From Malania oleifera (taxonomy: Eukaryota; Streptophyta; Magnoliopsida; Santalales; Ximeniaceae), in NCBI RefSeq assembly GCF_029873635.1, contig NC_080423.1, forward strand, positions 92,609,691 through 92,673,690: a stretch of DNA of 64,000 nucleotides, given 5' to 3'. Positions 48,724 through 59,182 of the stretch are shown piece by piece. Position numbers and translations under genes: made by a program. The notes below the pieces were generated by a model. The model was not told where the DNA came from, did not search any database, and was given only the letters and a program-made list of their open reading frames with translations. Numbering within the stretch: position 1 is the stretch's first letter; each line of letters opens with the position of its first letter.

Positions 48724-49347
48724 ACTGTAGCGCCTCGACCCTCTAGGTGGGCCCAGAGTGTCACTAAATATACATAACATTCATCTCTTTGATACCATGC
48801 ATATACAACCCCCCCAAATAAGGGAAAATGAGTGTTCTATACTAATCTTCATAAACATACACAACAGAAATACATACATCATCTAATACTTACTAGAGTC
48901 TCTAACTTTTTCCCATACACATCCATATATAACTGAAAGCATAATCTGCTATATATATATATACAATCCCCAAAAGAGGTCGACACTGTCTAAAATCTCA
49001 CCAGCTCTGACAAGGACTGTCTACTATTTAACTTTGTCTGGTAACACACTAAGCTCGATCTCTTGGTGGACCTGAAACAACATTTGTATGCTAGGGTGAG
49101 ACACGTCTCAATAAGACAGATTATATTATCATTTAGTGTGTGGCTAGCATGAGATTTCGTGTGTACATATACTGCTAACATTTAAATACATTTAATTGAC
49201 ATTTTAAAATATGTAATGCTCTGTAAATCTAAAAATACATACTGCTGGCTCAATATAGCCCTTTCTATAGTAAATATGCCTATATATGCCTAGAAGATAC
49301 AACCTGGTCTGTAAAACTAACGTTGTCACGCCATCACATACACGTGT

Positions 49348-49663
49348 TGTAACGCCCTAACCTGGGTCTGTCAGGGAGCATTGTATCTCTCCTCCTCCAC
49401 CTGGACCAAACAACAAGGGGGGGCCTTATTGGACTAATGACTGGCCCCACAGATCAACACGTGTCCTTTTCAGTATGTTTTGTTCTCACTCACACACTTT
49501 CTGAGAAAACTTCCCAGAGATCACCCATCCCAATATTGCTCCAAGGCAAGCATGCTTAACCGTGGAGTTCTTATGGGAAAGCTCTCGAAAAGAAAGGTGC
49601 ACCTTGTTGATATGGGTAGTAACATCTAATCTTTTTAAGTCTTTTCATCCATGGGGTATCACA
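49348..49663 (-). mobile_element. Solo Cassandra-type LTR (5S rRNA-derived TRIM)
   Basis: 316 bp, TGTAACGCCC...GGGTATCACA, flanked by CGTGT (49343-49347) and CGTGC (49664-49668). On the minus strand it carries sequence clearly derived from 5S rRNA, the hallmark of Cassandra terminal-repeat retrotransposons in miniature. No second LTR is present, so it is a solo LTR. It lies inside the G1 5' LTR. Confidence 0.85.
49509..49578 (-). ncRNA. 5S rRNA-like segment inside the Cassandra LTR
   Basis: The minus strand reads AAGAACTCC, then GGTTAAGCATGCTTG, then GGATGGGTGAT, then CTGGGAAGT, in the order and spacing of the 5S rRNA internal promoter region and 3' half. The middle is diverged and the 5' third is poorly matched. 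It is a promoter-bearing relic, not a functional 5S gene. Confidence 0.85.
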
Positions 49664-50859
49664 CGTGCGACATGCTTCCTCCCATGACGGGTTGTGCGGC
49701 TTGGAGGCTGGACGTAACAAATTGTCGGGTGATTAATGCTAAGTCAAACATAAAGTAGTATAACAGTGCCTACTCTATCTGTACCTGAAGGCTGGCTGAA
49801 GGCTGAGTCATCCAAAATACTCCGTCAGATGGGACCCCGAAATCTCTCCTTCGGGGAGTACTTTACCCAGGCCATCAGTCGCCTTTCCCATCCACACTCT
49901 ATCTGAGACATGTGGTTGCACCCCTACATACATATAGGTACGGTACTGTGCTTTAACCATGAGAACATCATAACAGGGCTCTACCATCATATATGGCAAT
50001 TTACATAATATAAAATTGTAATCATCATTCATTTCATAAAAATGTAATATAACATAATATGTACATACTTCTATGAACTTATCTGCTAGATACTAACTCG
50101 GTAAAAATCGGAGTATCATATCTGTCATAACTGGCTCGGTAAAACAACATGGCATTTCATAAACTCGGCATTTATTCGTCACATCTCATCTCATCTCTTG
50201 GCATATAACCATCGTATCTCATATCTCGGCTTATAGCCGTTACATTTCAGTATTACATTATACCTGCTTATTTAATGTCAATTAAAAATATACTTATGTC
50301 ACACAAGTTTCATCTGATAACTCATACATAACTCATCTGCTTGAGAACATAATACTGCTGCTAAATTTGGAATATGAATATCTCCAGGTTATTATTTTAC
50401 TAAAAATAAATATATAGCTAAATACGTGAAAAATTGAGATAATCAACCTTACCGTCTTTGGTTGGTTTTTAAAACAGTCTATGGTTTGAAATAACAACTT
50501 TCAAACCGGTGAAAATGTTTAGAAAGTCCAATACTATATTTTAAAAATATCATATTTAGATTTAAACGGTTGGTTTTGAAAATAAAGTCGATTAACCGAA
50601 CCCTAGGCCCGGAAACCCTAAAAAAGTCGTAACTGCTTATCTAAAAACTGTTTTAACATTTCAATCTATTAGAACTCATAAACATAGTTGACATAATATA
50701 ATCCCCTTACCTATTTCCTAAAAAGCAGCTGAGATGCTCAAAAATCGAACCCTAGCTTTTTCCCAAAATCAAGAATCCACTCCGCTAGACTTGTAGATAT
50801 TTGCTCCCTGATCCCCGTGGTAACTTCAAATCATTGAAACGAGCAACGAACAGCGAAAG

Positions 50860-50867
<8 letters not shown>

Positions 50868-50902
<35 letters not shown>

Positions 50903-50946
50903 TGTGTGGGCGCACGGGTTCTAGAGAGATAGAGAGAGAGAGAGAG
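50868..50946. repeat. (GA)n microsatellite in the G1 LTR
   Basis: Two GA runs around a GT-rich spacer, in the same leader position as in the G2 LTR. Confidence 0.9.
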
Positions 50947-50984
50947 ATATTTTGATTTCTTAACATTGAAGCAACCCAGTCAAA

Positions 50985-51170
50985 TTCGTCTACGAAATGG
51001 CATCTTGTCGACATAAGGTCACTCGTTGACGAAAGAAGGGCCTTGTCGATGAACCCTAAGCTTGATATTTTTCGGCCGTTTTGGATTTCTTCGTCGACGA
51101 AGCTCTGAATTTCGGCGACAAACCTCTAAAGGGCCTTCGTCGACAAGAACATGGACTTCATCGACGAATC
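50985..51170 (-). promoter_or_regulatory. G1 LTR palindrome array
   Basis: About eight TCGTCGACGA-like words (TTCTTCGTCGACGAAG near 51088, CTTCGTCGACAAG near 51139, ACTCGTTGACGAAAG near 51012, CTTGTCGATGAA near 51042). The GA leader lies on the downstream side in element sense. Confidence 0.65.
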
Positions 51171-51237
51171 CTGCTGAAATCCCCCTTTCCCTTTTCTTAT
51201 TTAATTTTCTTATTTTCCTTGTTTAGGTCTCTACATG

Positions 51238-51280
51238 CTTTGTCAGCATCAAAATAGGGATCAGACTCAAAAAGTCAGCA
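51238..51280 (-). mobile_element. 43-bp remnant of a copia LTR (C5)
   Basis: tttgtcagcatcaaaa...cagactcaaaaagtcagca closely matches the right end of the solo copia LTR 53958-55978 (55936-55978). It is cut by the G1 LTR on the left and ends exactly where gypsy G4 integrase codons resume, so it is the tip of a copia that had inserted in G4. Confidence 0.7.
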
Positions 51281-51850
51281 ATACATCCCAGATCCTTCGT
51301 ACATGATAAGTTACGAGTCTTTGGAAGTCAGAGACACCTTATCATATGATAAAGTGCGAGTTCAGATTTTAGTCAATAAGGAGCAAGAACTACATACCAA
51401 AAAGATTTTGTTAGTGAAAGTACTCTAGCATAATCACGCAGTTGAGGAAGCTTCATGGGAATTAGAGGAGGAAATATTCCAGAGGTACCCACGCTTATTC
51501 AACAAGGCCTAATTCTAGGAAGGTAAGTGAGACTGTTCAGGTAAGTGTTTGGTTTTGAATATGAGTTTGTTTAGAGTAGGTTTGCTTAGTTTGAATTGTT
51601 TGTTTTCGCTCCAAGTTAAAAGTGGTTTTGGGGAGAGTTTTGTTTTTCTACTTGTAATCTCCCAGAAGCTTTTATGTACCCACGGTATTCCTCCATCATA
51701 AGTGAGAGTAATTAATAAACTGAGGGACAGAGCCGCTATGTGGGTGGCCGTCGACTCTTTTTAGAGTCGAGTAATGGTTTCAAATTCCAGAAGTTGGTAT
51801 AAGTATCAGTTAGCAATTTCAAAGATGAAATTTTTATAAGGAGGGGAGGA
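51281..51850 (+). pseudogene. Gypsy G4 integrase C-terminus, 3' UTR and polypurine tract
   Basis: Plus-strand codons read YIPDPSYMISYESLEVRDTLSY, then LVKVL, a stop, HNHAVEEASWELEEEIFQRYPRLF, the end of a gypsy integrase (51283-51512). Noncoding sequence follows up to the polypurine tract AAGGAGGGGAGGA (51838-51850). All upstream G4 sequence is missing. Confidence 0.85.
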
Positions 51851-52073
51851 TGTAGGAACCCGAACCAAGAAAAGAAAAGAAAAATAAAAGAGAAAGGAAA
51901 AATAAAAGAAGGAAATGGTTTGGGACAAGAGCAGACCGTCGACAATTTCAGCAGGGCCACAGTTTGGTAAGACCAAACCGTCGATGACGATTTCAGAATC
52001 TCAAGAAACCATTCACAGTTTTCCCAGGCTGAGCTTACTTAAGTGAGAAGTAAACTTAATTTTCATAACTCTC

Positions 52074-52134
<61 letters not shown>

Positions 52135-53740
52135 GGGCTTTAGAATCTCTCTCTCTCCTCTCACCCTCTCACATCGCTCTCTCCTAAGCTCATTCAGAGT
52201 TCTCTCTCTCTCTCTCCTCCCAATTTTTGTCCTCATCCTCAGCCAGTTAAGAGGCTAGGGTTTTGTCTCCAAAGATATAGGCAGTTTTTCAGGAACAGGT
52301 AAGGAGATTAGATTATGTAAGTTCTTTTTGAAATGTGAACCGATTAAACTGAACTATATGTATATAGGAATGTTATATATGATTTTCTGAATGAATCAAG
52401 CGTATGAAAATGAGGGTTTTGGTATTATAGACGTATTTGGGTAAAACTAAAGTGAGCAGGGTAATCATCTCCTGTTTCCTATAAATCATATATTTTGAGT
52501 TAAATTAAACCCTAGGGATGATTATACCTTTATTTTCAGCAAAATTTATTTTCCCCGGGTAGTTTATTATATTATAATATATCACTCAAATCATGTGGCA
52601 TGAGAATATTTATGGTTATTACATAATTAAACTTGATGGTTTATGGTATTATACAGAATTATGAAATGACGATTTTTATACTGCATTATGATACGACAGG
52701 TTCTATAAAGAATTATGAATACGACGGTTTTACACTGAGATATGATTAGACGGTTTTATACCAAGTTATGATATGATAGGTTTTATACAGATTTATGAAC
52801 ATGATAGTTTATCCTGATTTATGAAAATAAGATCATGTTACAGTTTTTACTATGTAAATTATATATATGATTTATGAACCCTGAGGGACTAGCTCTTATG
52901 GAAGCTCGGTACCACAGCTAGTATGATATATCAGTGCATCCACACTATAGTGGAAGTGTAGGCCTTAGGGATAGTTGATTTGGCTGCAAAGAGTTGTTGT
53001 ACCCCTCCTGGAGTCCAGACCAGGCTGGGTAGGCAAATCATACTTATAGACGTACATGTTTGACTTAGTCTGGTGGTAGGCTAGCCATGGCTAAGTCCAT
53101 TCTTTGGACCGCACAACCCGATCATAGGGGTTATTCATGATGTTATATGATGCTCCAACAAGGAAGGTTCTCTATTCATATATGTAATTTATGAAAAATG
53201 GGCTATAATGAGCCGAAAGTATGTTATCAAGGAAATTATGTATTTTAAATAATATAGGTGTGAGTACAGTTTTCAATTGTCATTTAACCTACAATTAGAT
53301 ATATGAATGTATTATGATCACACTAAAACTCATGTTAGCCACACACTGATGATAATCTAATCTGTCTTACTGAGAAGTGTCTCACCCCAATATCCAATTT
53401 ATTTTTCAATACCCACGGGGATTCGAGCCTAGCATGTTACGAGGCTGGGTTTAGATTTTGTAGTATTGTAAGTGCAAGTGAGACACTTTTTTATCATGTT
53501 TTTTCGTTTAAATTTGGGATGTAATATATAACATGGAGATACATATGTGTAGTTGAGATGGTTTAGAACTCTGGTAATGTGTTTGAGGTTTAATTATCTT
53601 TCATTGCATGTGTTATATGGAGTTATGGGCACGAACACTTAGGACCCCTTTTTGGGTTCGATTCGTTATATATATGGTATCAAAGATATATGATGGAAAA
53701 TAGCACTCCAGGCCGCACCGGATTCGGGGCGGGCGCGACA
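51851..53740 (+). repeat. Gypsy G4 3' LTR
   Basis: 1890 bp, TGTAGGAACCCGAACC...GGGCGCGACA. It has the same module order as the other gypsy LTRs in the opposite orientation: a short GTCGAC pair (51925-51990), CT-rich leader, GGAAGCTCGGTACC and GCACAACCCG blocks, then TGAGAAGTGTCTCACCCC near 53370. It ends in CACTA transposase sequence. Confidence 0.85.
52080..52131. repeat. (CT)n microsatellite in the G4 LTR leader
   Basis: About 25 CT units, with more CT-rich sequence to 52220. Same position as the GA runs of the minus-strand LTRs. Confidence 0.93.
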
Positions 53741-53957
53741 CGTTCTAATAGAAGCTTTAATGGAAACCCTGAACAAAGGTTGCAACTAAATCAACTAAGT
53801 GGGGAAGAGATATTAAACTAGTTGAAGTTGATAAGAAATGTGAAATTTGGGAAAGCATCAAGCAGTAGAAAAAGGAAATGTACTGAGATTGAGTTAAATT
53901 GGATAAAGAGACGCATCTTTTTTGAGTTGTCATACTGGAAAGATCTTTCACTACGCC
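53741..53957 (+). pseudogene. CACTA transposase TNP2 domain, first fragment
   Basis: Reads RSFNGNPEQRLQLNQLSGEE, a stop, then KRRIFFELSYWKDLSL, the TNP2 segment that precedes the H-x-LDVMHIEKN motif. It ends at ACGCC, the left TSD of the solo LTR. Confidence 0.8.
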
Positions 53958-55978
53958 TATTGGAATTGGTGTGATCCCAAGAGGGGGGTGAATTGGGTTT
54001 TAAAAACTTTTTGACTAAATTAAACTTTTACACCAGTTCACCACATATTATATCTCATTTCATAATACAAACGTGTGTGTAAAATAATTAAACTATGAGT
54101 GCAAGCATACACGTGTGCAGTATATCTCATTAAATTTAAATGTGTGTATGCAAATAATTGTAACAGTGAATAAACAAGCATACACATATATAAATTTAAG
54201 TGCAGAAATTTAAATGAGATAAAAAGAGAGTGACACACAGATTTGTTATTGAGGTTCGGCCAAACCAGCCTAAGTCCTTGCCTTGGGCATACCCCCCAAG
54301 AATTACACTATCCCTACTCACTTAAACGGGTAGAGTAGAACTTGTTACAACCTCTCCTTACGGCGTGAGGTAAACCCTAACTCAATTACCAAGCTGAGTC
54401 CAACTGGTCTCCCTTATGGGGTGGAGACACCCCAGTTCAATTACGAACCGAATCAACCCGATCTCATTTACAGGGCTAAGACTTCCTAGTTTAATTCCGA
54501 GTTGAACCCAACCGATACATAAAAATATTTTTGTACATATTAATGCGCTTCTAAATACAAGCATGGATGTACACATTAAAAGCTCAAATACATGCACTCT
54601 CTTATGATATGAAATGTACTCAGTAAAGTAAGGGTGCTTTCAAAATAAATTTAAACCCTAATAAGAAATTTTCTCCAAAAATATATTTTAATAAAAATAT
54701 AGGGGAACCTAAGGTTCATCTTTTCAACAAATTTTGCCAAATAAAAATATATGAATATATATATAAATAATAAATATGTTCTCCAAAAAAAAAATTTGCA
54801 AATAAAATCGTTTGGAGAATCTAGAGTTTAAACTCAAGAAAAAATATTTGTGCAATAAATAATTTCTCCCAAAAATATTTATCATGAAAATAATCGGGAG
54901 AAAACTCAAGCAATACTCTCAAAGATGAATTTCAAAGATTAAAGGATTAGTGAGAGTATTATGCTTTGAATGAAAATGAATGCCCAAAAAATAAAATGCT
55001 CCCTTCCAAAAGATTTGTAAATAAAGTGAAGAGAGAAGGCAAGTATAAAAAATTTTCCCCAAAGAAGGATTTTCGCAATGAAAAATATTTTGGGGGAACT
55101 TTGATTAAGAAATAATTTGAGAGGTTTTTTAGGCTAATCAAAGTTTCTAATCTGAGGTTATGAGGGGGTATATATAGAGTTTTAGAAAATTTTGCCCGTA
55201 TAGGACACGCTTAGTATTTTTGAATTTGTTTAATTAAAATTTAAGCGTGTTTAGGCACTAAAAATTAACCCAACCCAAGAAGTTCGGTCGACTAGTGCTT
55301 GGCATCGGTCGGTCGAGCCAAAGGCGAAAAACCAAACCTTTGTAGATTAGGGCACTCGAGCTTAGGGTCAGTTTGCTGAGAGGGTATATTCGGTCGACCA
55401 GAGCAGGTAGAAAAAGTCAACTTTAAGATTCGGTCGACTGTGGACAATTAGTTCAAATCTGGGTTGGTTGCCCGAGTCAAGTCAAACTTTTGACTCCAAG
55501 CTAGTTCAGTCGACCGAGCTGATTAAAGCTTGAACTGCTCGGTCGACTAAGGGCATCAAAATTTCTGTTTTGCCCCTGAATTTGACCTTAAATTATTTTA
55601 AAACCTTTTGTATGATTTTAATATTTATGAAAAAACTTTTTCTAATTAGTGTAAGTTATTCAAAGGCCATTTGGTTCCCTATGGTCAAACTATGGTCCTG
55701 TCTGAGCATTCAAATATATCGTGCAGATGCATGCATTATTACAAACCAAATATTAAAAACTAAAATGCACATATAATAGGAAAAAAAAAATTGTCTTCGT
55801 CTTTGCTCTTCAAGACTTCATGGAAAGCGCTGAGTGTATAGTTTTTACGTCCCTTCTGACTTCCATTTCCAGTCTCCTTATGTGTGTGTTGAATTATAAC
55901 TTGTTCAAAATACTAGGCACACACATGAGACTTGTGTTTGTCAACATTAAAACCGATATCAGACTCAAAAAGCCAACA
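53958..55978 (-). mobile_element. Solo copia LTR inside the CACTA transposase exon
   Basis: 2021 bp. ACGCC at 53953-53957 and 55979-55983 is a perfect 5-bp TSD. In element sense the LTR starts TGTTGGC and ends CCAATA, the final CA having become TA. It carries the CCCCCCTCTTGGGATCAC motif shared with C2 and C3. No internal domain. Confidence 0.88.
55168..55552 (-). promoter_or_regulatory. Solo LTR CGGTCGACCG palindrome array and TATA box
   Basis: Minus-strand TATA (ACTCTATATATACCCC, 55165-55180), with about seven words of the form TTCGGTCGACCGA at 55280-55552 (AGTTCGGTCGACTAG, ATTCGGTCGACCAGAG, AGTTCAGTCGACCGAGC, GCTCGGTCGACTAAG). Confidence 0.68.
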
Positions 55979-56690
55979 ACGCCACTACTTGGATGTTATA
56001 CACATTGAAAAGAACATTTGTAAGAATGTGATTGGTATATTATTGGATATAAATGAGAATAAAAAGAACAATATAAATGCTCGTTGGGATATGGAAGAGA
56101 TGGGAATACGACCTGATTTGCACCTGATTTGTGATGGGGACAAGATTCTCATATCATCAGCATGTTACACATTGTCGAAGGATGAAAAAGAAAATACTTT
56201 CTCTAAATTGTTGAAATCAGTGAAGTTTCCTAATAGATATGTATCTAACATATCTCGATGCATGAGTACGAAGGAAGGTATATATGTTAGGAATGAAAAG
56301 TCATAACTATCATGTCTTTCTTCAAAAGATTTTACTAGTTTTCCTTCATGAATACTTGACCAACGATGTTCGCTCCGGGTTAATTAAGTTGGGAATTTTT
56401 TTTTCGACAGTTGTGCTAAAAAAAATTGACCTTAAACATACTTGAACGGTTGGAGGAGAACATTGTAATCATACAATGTAAGCTTGACAAAATATTTTCA
56501 CCAGCATTCTTCAATGTTATGGTCCACCTAGTCATCCATTTACCAAGGGAGGTCATCATTGTATGACCAATGCAATATCGTTGGATGTATCCAATTGAGA
56601 GGTAATTTTTATGGTGCAACAATTTTCACATGATTTCCTCACTTTATTTGTAAATGTCATTAATACTATGTAAAACACACCAATTCTTGT
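55979..56690 (+). pseudogene. CACTA transposase TNP2 and DUF4218 region, second fragment
   Basis: Resumes with YLDVIHIEKNICKNVIGILL, then WDMEEMGIRPDLHL and ACYTLSKDEKENTF (55932-56306), the end of TNP2. After a stop the DUF4218-like part (LEENIVIIQCKLDKIFSPAF, VMVHLVIHLPREV near 56500-56550, then YRWMYPIE) follows in shifted frames. TNP2 proteins bind and cut CACTA ends in the nucleus; this copy cannot. Confidence 0.8.
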
Positions 56691-57640
56691 CCAATTTAAA
56701 GAACTATATGAGCAATAAGGCACAATTGGAAAGCTCGGTCATTGAGGCATACATTGATAGTGAATGTCGTGCATTTTTCCGAATGTATCTACATGATATT
56801 GACACAAGGTTCACTCACAATGAGTGAAATGCATATATTAATGGTAATGATGAAGATGAAGAACCCATTTGCTCTGTCTTTCGAGCAAATGTTCAACAAT
56901 TGGGTGGACAGGTCTATTATTTCATTGACATGGAGGACCTGGAAAAGGCACATTTTTACGTTCTTAATAATTGTGATGAAGTTGTTCCTTATATCGAGTA
57001 TAAGTTGTGGGTTCTTAATCCATACTTTGCACTATATATATGCATATATACACTTAGTTGACATTAACATGTACTATTATTGCATATAGTGAACATACAT
57101 TTGAACTTGGGAAGGAAAATGAAAGGAATGTTGAAGAAAGACAAAAGAAATAATTTGTCAACTGGTTTGGGACACGTGTAAGTAACAATTTTTTTGTGAG
57201 TTTGAAGCAACGTAAAGTTTCAATTATGGTTAACTCATCTAAACTTCTTTTTACTAGATGAAAGTCATGTATTATAATAGAGAACCAACAATAAGTAAAG
57301 ATTTGTACGTGTTGGCATGTGGCCCCGATCAACGAGTTAACCACTACACTAGTTGCATTGAGCTAAACTATGGAGCTATAAAACTCATCTACTTGTTAAA
57401 ATGTGACTGGTGCGATATTAGCAATAAAAAGAGTGGGATAAACACAGATACCTACTTTACTAGTGTCAATTTTAGTAGGAAATGGTATGAAGATGACTCT
57501 TTTGTGCTAGCAACGTAGGCATAATAAGTGTTCTACCTTAAGGACACAAAATTGAAGGGTGATTGGCATGTGGCACAAAAATTCAACCCAGAATTTTGTA
57601 TTATATAACATAAGTCGCATATGGGGAGAAAAATGTAATC
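56691..57640 (+). pseudogene. CACTA transposase C-terminus with DUF4216
   Basis: 56700-57000 reads SSVIEAYIDSECRAFFRMYL and an acidic stretch in broken frames. 57258-57518 reads DLYVLACGPDQRVNHYTSCI, KCDWCDISNKKSGINTDTYF and FTSVNFSRKWYEDDSFVLA, then VFYLKDTKLKGDWHV, which is DUF4216. Stops and frameshifts are present. Confidence 0.78.
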
Positions 57641-57694
57641 AAGGATGCTTTCCAACAAGTTGAGTCATCTGTCAGTGCAGCAACTCAATATGAT

Positions 57695-57937
57695 TTGAAT
57701 GTGGCCTCACTTGGTGACAATTATGTTGATGAGGAAGGAACTGATCCTATACCATTGAATAGGGTTAGTGTCATGGCAGAATACGTAGGGACTAATGACA
57801 TTGAAATTGATGATGTACATGCTGATTTCATCAACAATGATAAAACTGATATCGAAGATGAAACAATGGTGGATTACTATACTGAGGAGGAAGAGATACT
57901 AAAAAGTGATGATGATACCGATATTGAGGATTTGTAA
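57695..57937 (+). pseudogene. Acidic C-terminal extension of the CACTA transposase
   Basis: 80-residue frame, very rich in Asp and Glu (TEEEEILKSDDDTDIEDL), following DUF4216 after a frameshift. It has no domain of its own and is probably the acidic tail of the transposase. Confidence 0.45.
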
Positions 57938-58080
57938 TCATACTACACTTCATAGGGGTAAGCATATTATGTTGTCATATTACATTCCATATATCTGATA
58001 TGTTTAAATAACATAAAATATATATTTACAACAATTCCATTTAATATGCAATTATCTTATTCAATGTTGTCTATAATGCA

Positions 58081-58320
58081 GACATGGCACAAGAAGGTTT
58101 TAGATAATTTAGGCATAGGCCAACCAGTCAGGACCATACTATGGTGCCGATACAGCCGAAGCATATCCATGTCGATGCATCACCGACACAGCCGGAGGCA
58201 ACCCATGCCGATGTGCATCCATTAGTTGGGGAGACCAAGGGTGATTCGCGCACCCATATGAGCGGCGTCAGTAAGATTATAATTCTTTAATTTTTTAAAA
58301 ATAAATTTATTGTTTTAGAT

Positions 58321-58354
<34 letters not shown>

Positions 58355-58930
58355 TATGAATCCTCGAAATCTATTTTCAGCATCGAACTTATCACAAACG
58401 AGGTCAAGGCATGGTGTAGCGAAAAAGACCATGCTTCGGAAGCATTTGCAGCTGACGAGAGACCGTATTCGGAAAGAGATTCCTATTGGCTGCACGACAC
58501 GGATGGATGATTGGTGTCATACCTAGGTACGTGAGGTTGGCATTATATGCTAACAATTTTCTCTAGTCACGTGCCATAGTTGGCCACAGGTGACTGAGGA
58601 GCAACGCATAGTTCTGTACGAGCGCATATTGGTGAGCTTTCCAACAAGTTTTATTAATTTTAACATACTTTATTTATTTACTCCCTAACATTCTATATGT
58701 ATTTCATATGCATGTGTTGTTTGATATTGACATTTTCATTGACCCTTATGTCAAAAAAGTGGTGAACAGGAACTTATGTCCTTGGTTTAAAAGTTACTAA
58801 CATAACATGCACAAACATTTTAAGAAGATGGGAGATGAAGTTGAATGACACCTGTTCGATAAGATCTCCCATGAAGATTGGGAGCTAGTGTGCCAACATT
58901 TTTATGATCCTCACTACCATATGGTATGTT
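58081..58930 (+). pseudogene. CACTA second gene, TnpA-like (Transposase_24-type) remnant
   Basis: Exon-like pieces: 58084-58270 (MAQEGF, Pro/Thr-rich), 58380-58525 (SRHGVAKKTMLRKHLQLTRD) and 58720-58925 (FDIDIFIDPYVKKVVNRNLC, then FKKMGDEVE and WELVCQHFYDP). This order resembles the second, DNA-binding protein of plant En/Spm elements. A GT microsatellite (58323-58352) lies in a likely intron. Confidence 0.5.
58323..58352. repeat. (GT)n microsatellite
   Basis: About 14 GT units. The overlapping Cys-Val and Thr-His frames are artefacts. Confidence 0.9.
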
Positions 58931-59182
58931 TAAGTTAGTACTAATTTTTGGTATCAATGTGGATTATTATCTCATTAAATCTTTTCTATGACGACCGCCA
59001 AATCTCCACTATTTTTTTTTTCATTTATATATTCTTTTTGAAACAACATTTATTACTCTGATACCAATAATGATCTTCACTATAACGTCCCAGACCCAAA
59101 GTGATACCAAGGATACATCTTCATAAATCATACCATATATGCAATGGAAAACATAAAATACTTAAACCTTATTTACAATACC

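Larger units (their letters stand above)
45952..48725 (-). mobile_element. Gypsy G1, 5' coding portion (split by C2)
   Basis: Continues G1 from the exact codons interrupted at 19562; TCCTA at 45952-45956 is the right TSD of C2. Minus order: RT, protease, gag, leader, primer site. Stops are scattered throughout. Confidence 0.9.
48726..51237 (-). repeat. G1 5' LTR with Cassandra insertion
   Basis: TGTAGCGCC on the left and CTCTACA on the right; about 2.19 kb without the insert at 49348-49663. It has the shared gypsy LTR layout: GGGTGAGACACG block (49100), GGTTGTGCGGC block (49690), GA microsatellite (50868-50946) and palindrome array (50985-51170). Confidence 0.85.
53741..58930 (+). mobile_element. 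En/Spm (CACTA) transposon remnant, split by a solo LTR
   Basis: Plus-strand transposase (TNP2-type) resumes directly after the G4 LTR, is split at 53957/55979 by a copia solo LTR, and continues to about 57640. A second, TnpA-like region lies at 58080-58930. Neither CACTA terminal repeat was found: the left part is lost, and on the right G5 begins at 59081. Confidence 0.8.

Noticed and set aside
49509..49578. Functional 5S rRNA gene
   Set aside because: The middle and 5' third are diverged, and the segment lies within TG...CA ends with flanking duplications, so it is part of a Cassandra LTR.
58307..58526. Three overlapping frames over the GT repeat
   Set aside because: Two start in the microsatellite and one ends in it; only 58380-58525 is kept, as part of the CACTA second gene.
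59057..59080. Primer-site-like ctctgataccaataatg before the G5 LTR
   Set aside because: It lies outside the 3' LTR, where no primer site is expected, and no gypsy gag precedes it. It may be chance or trace of another element.
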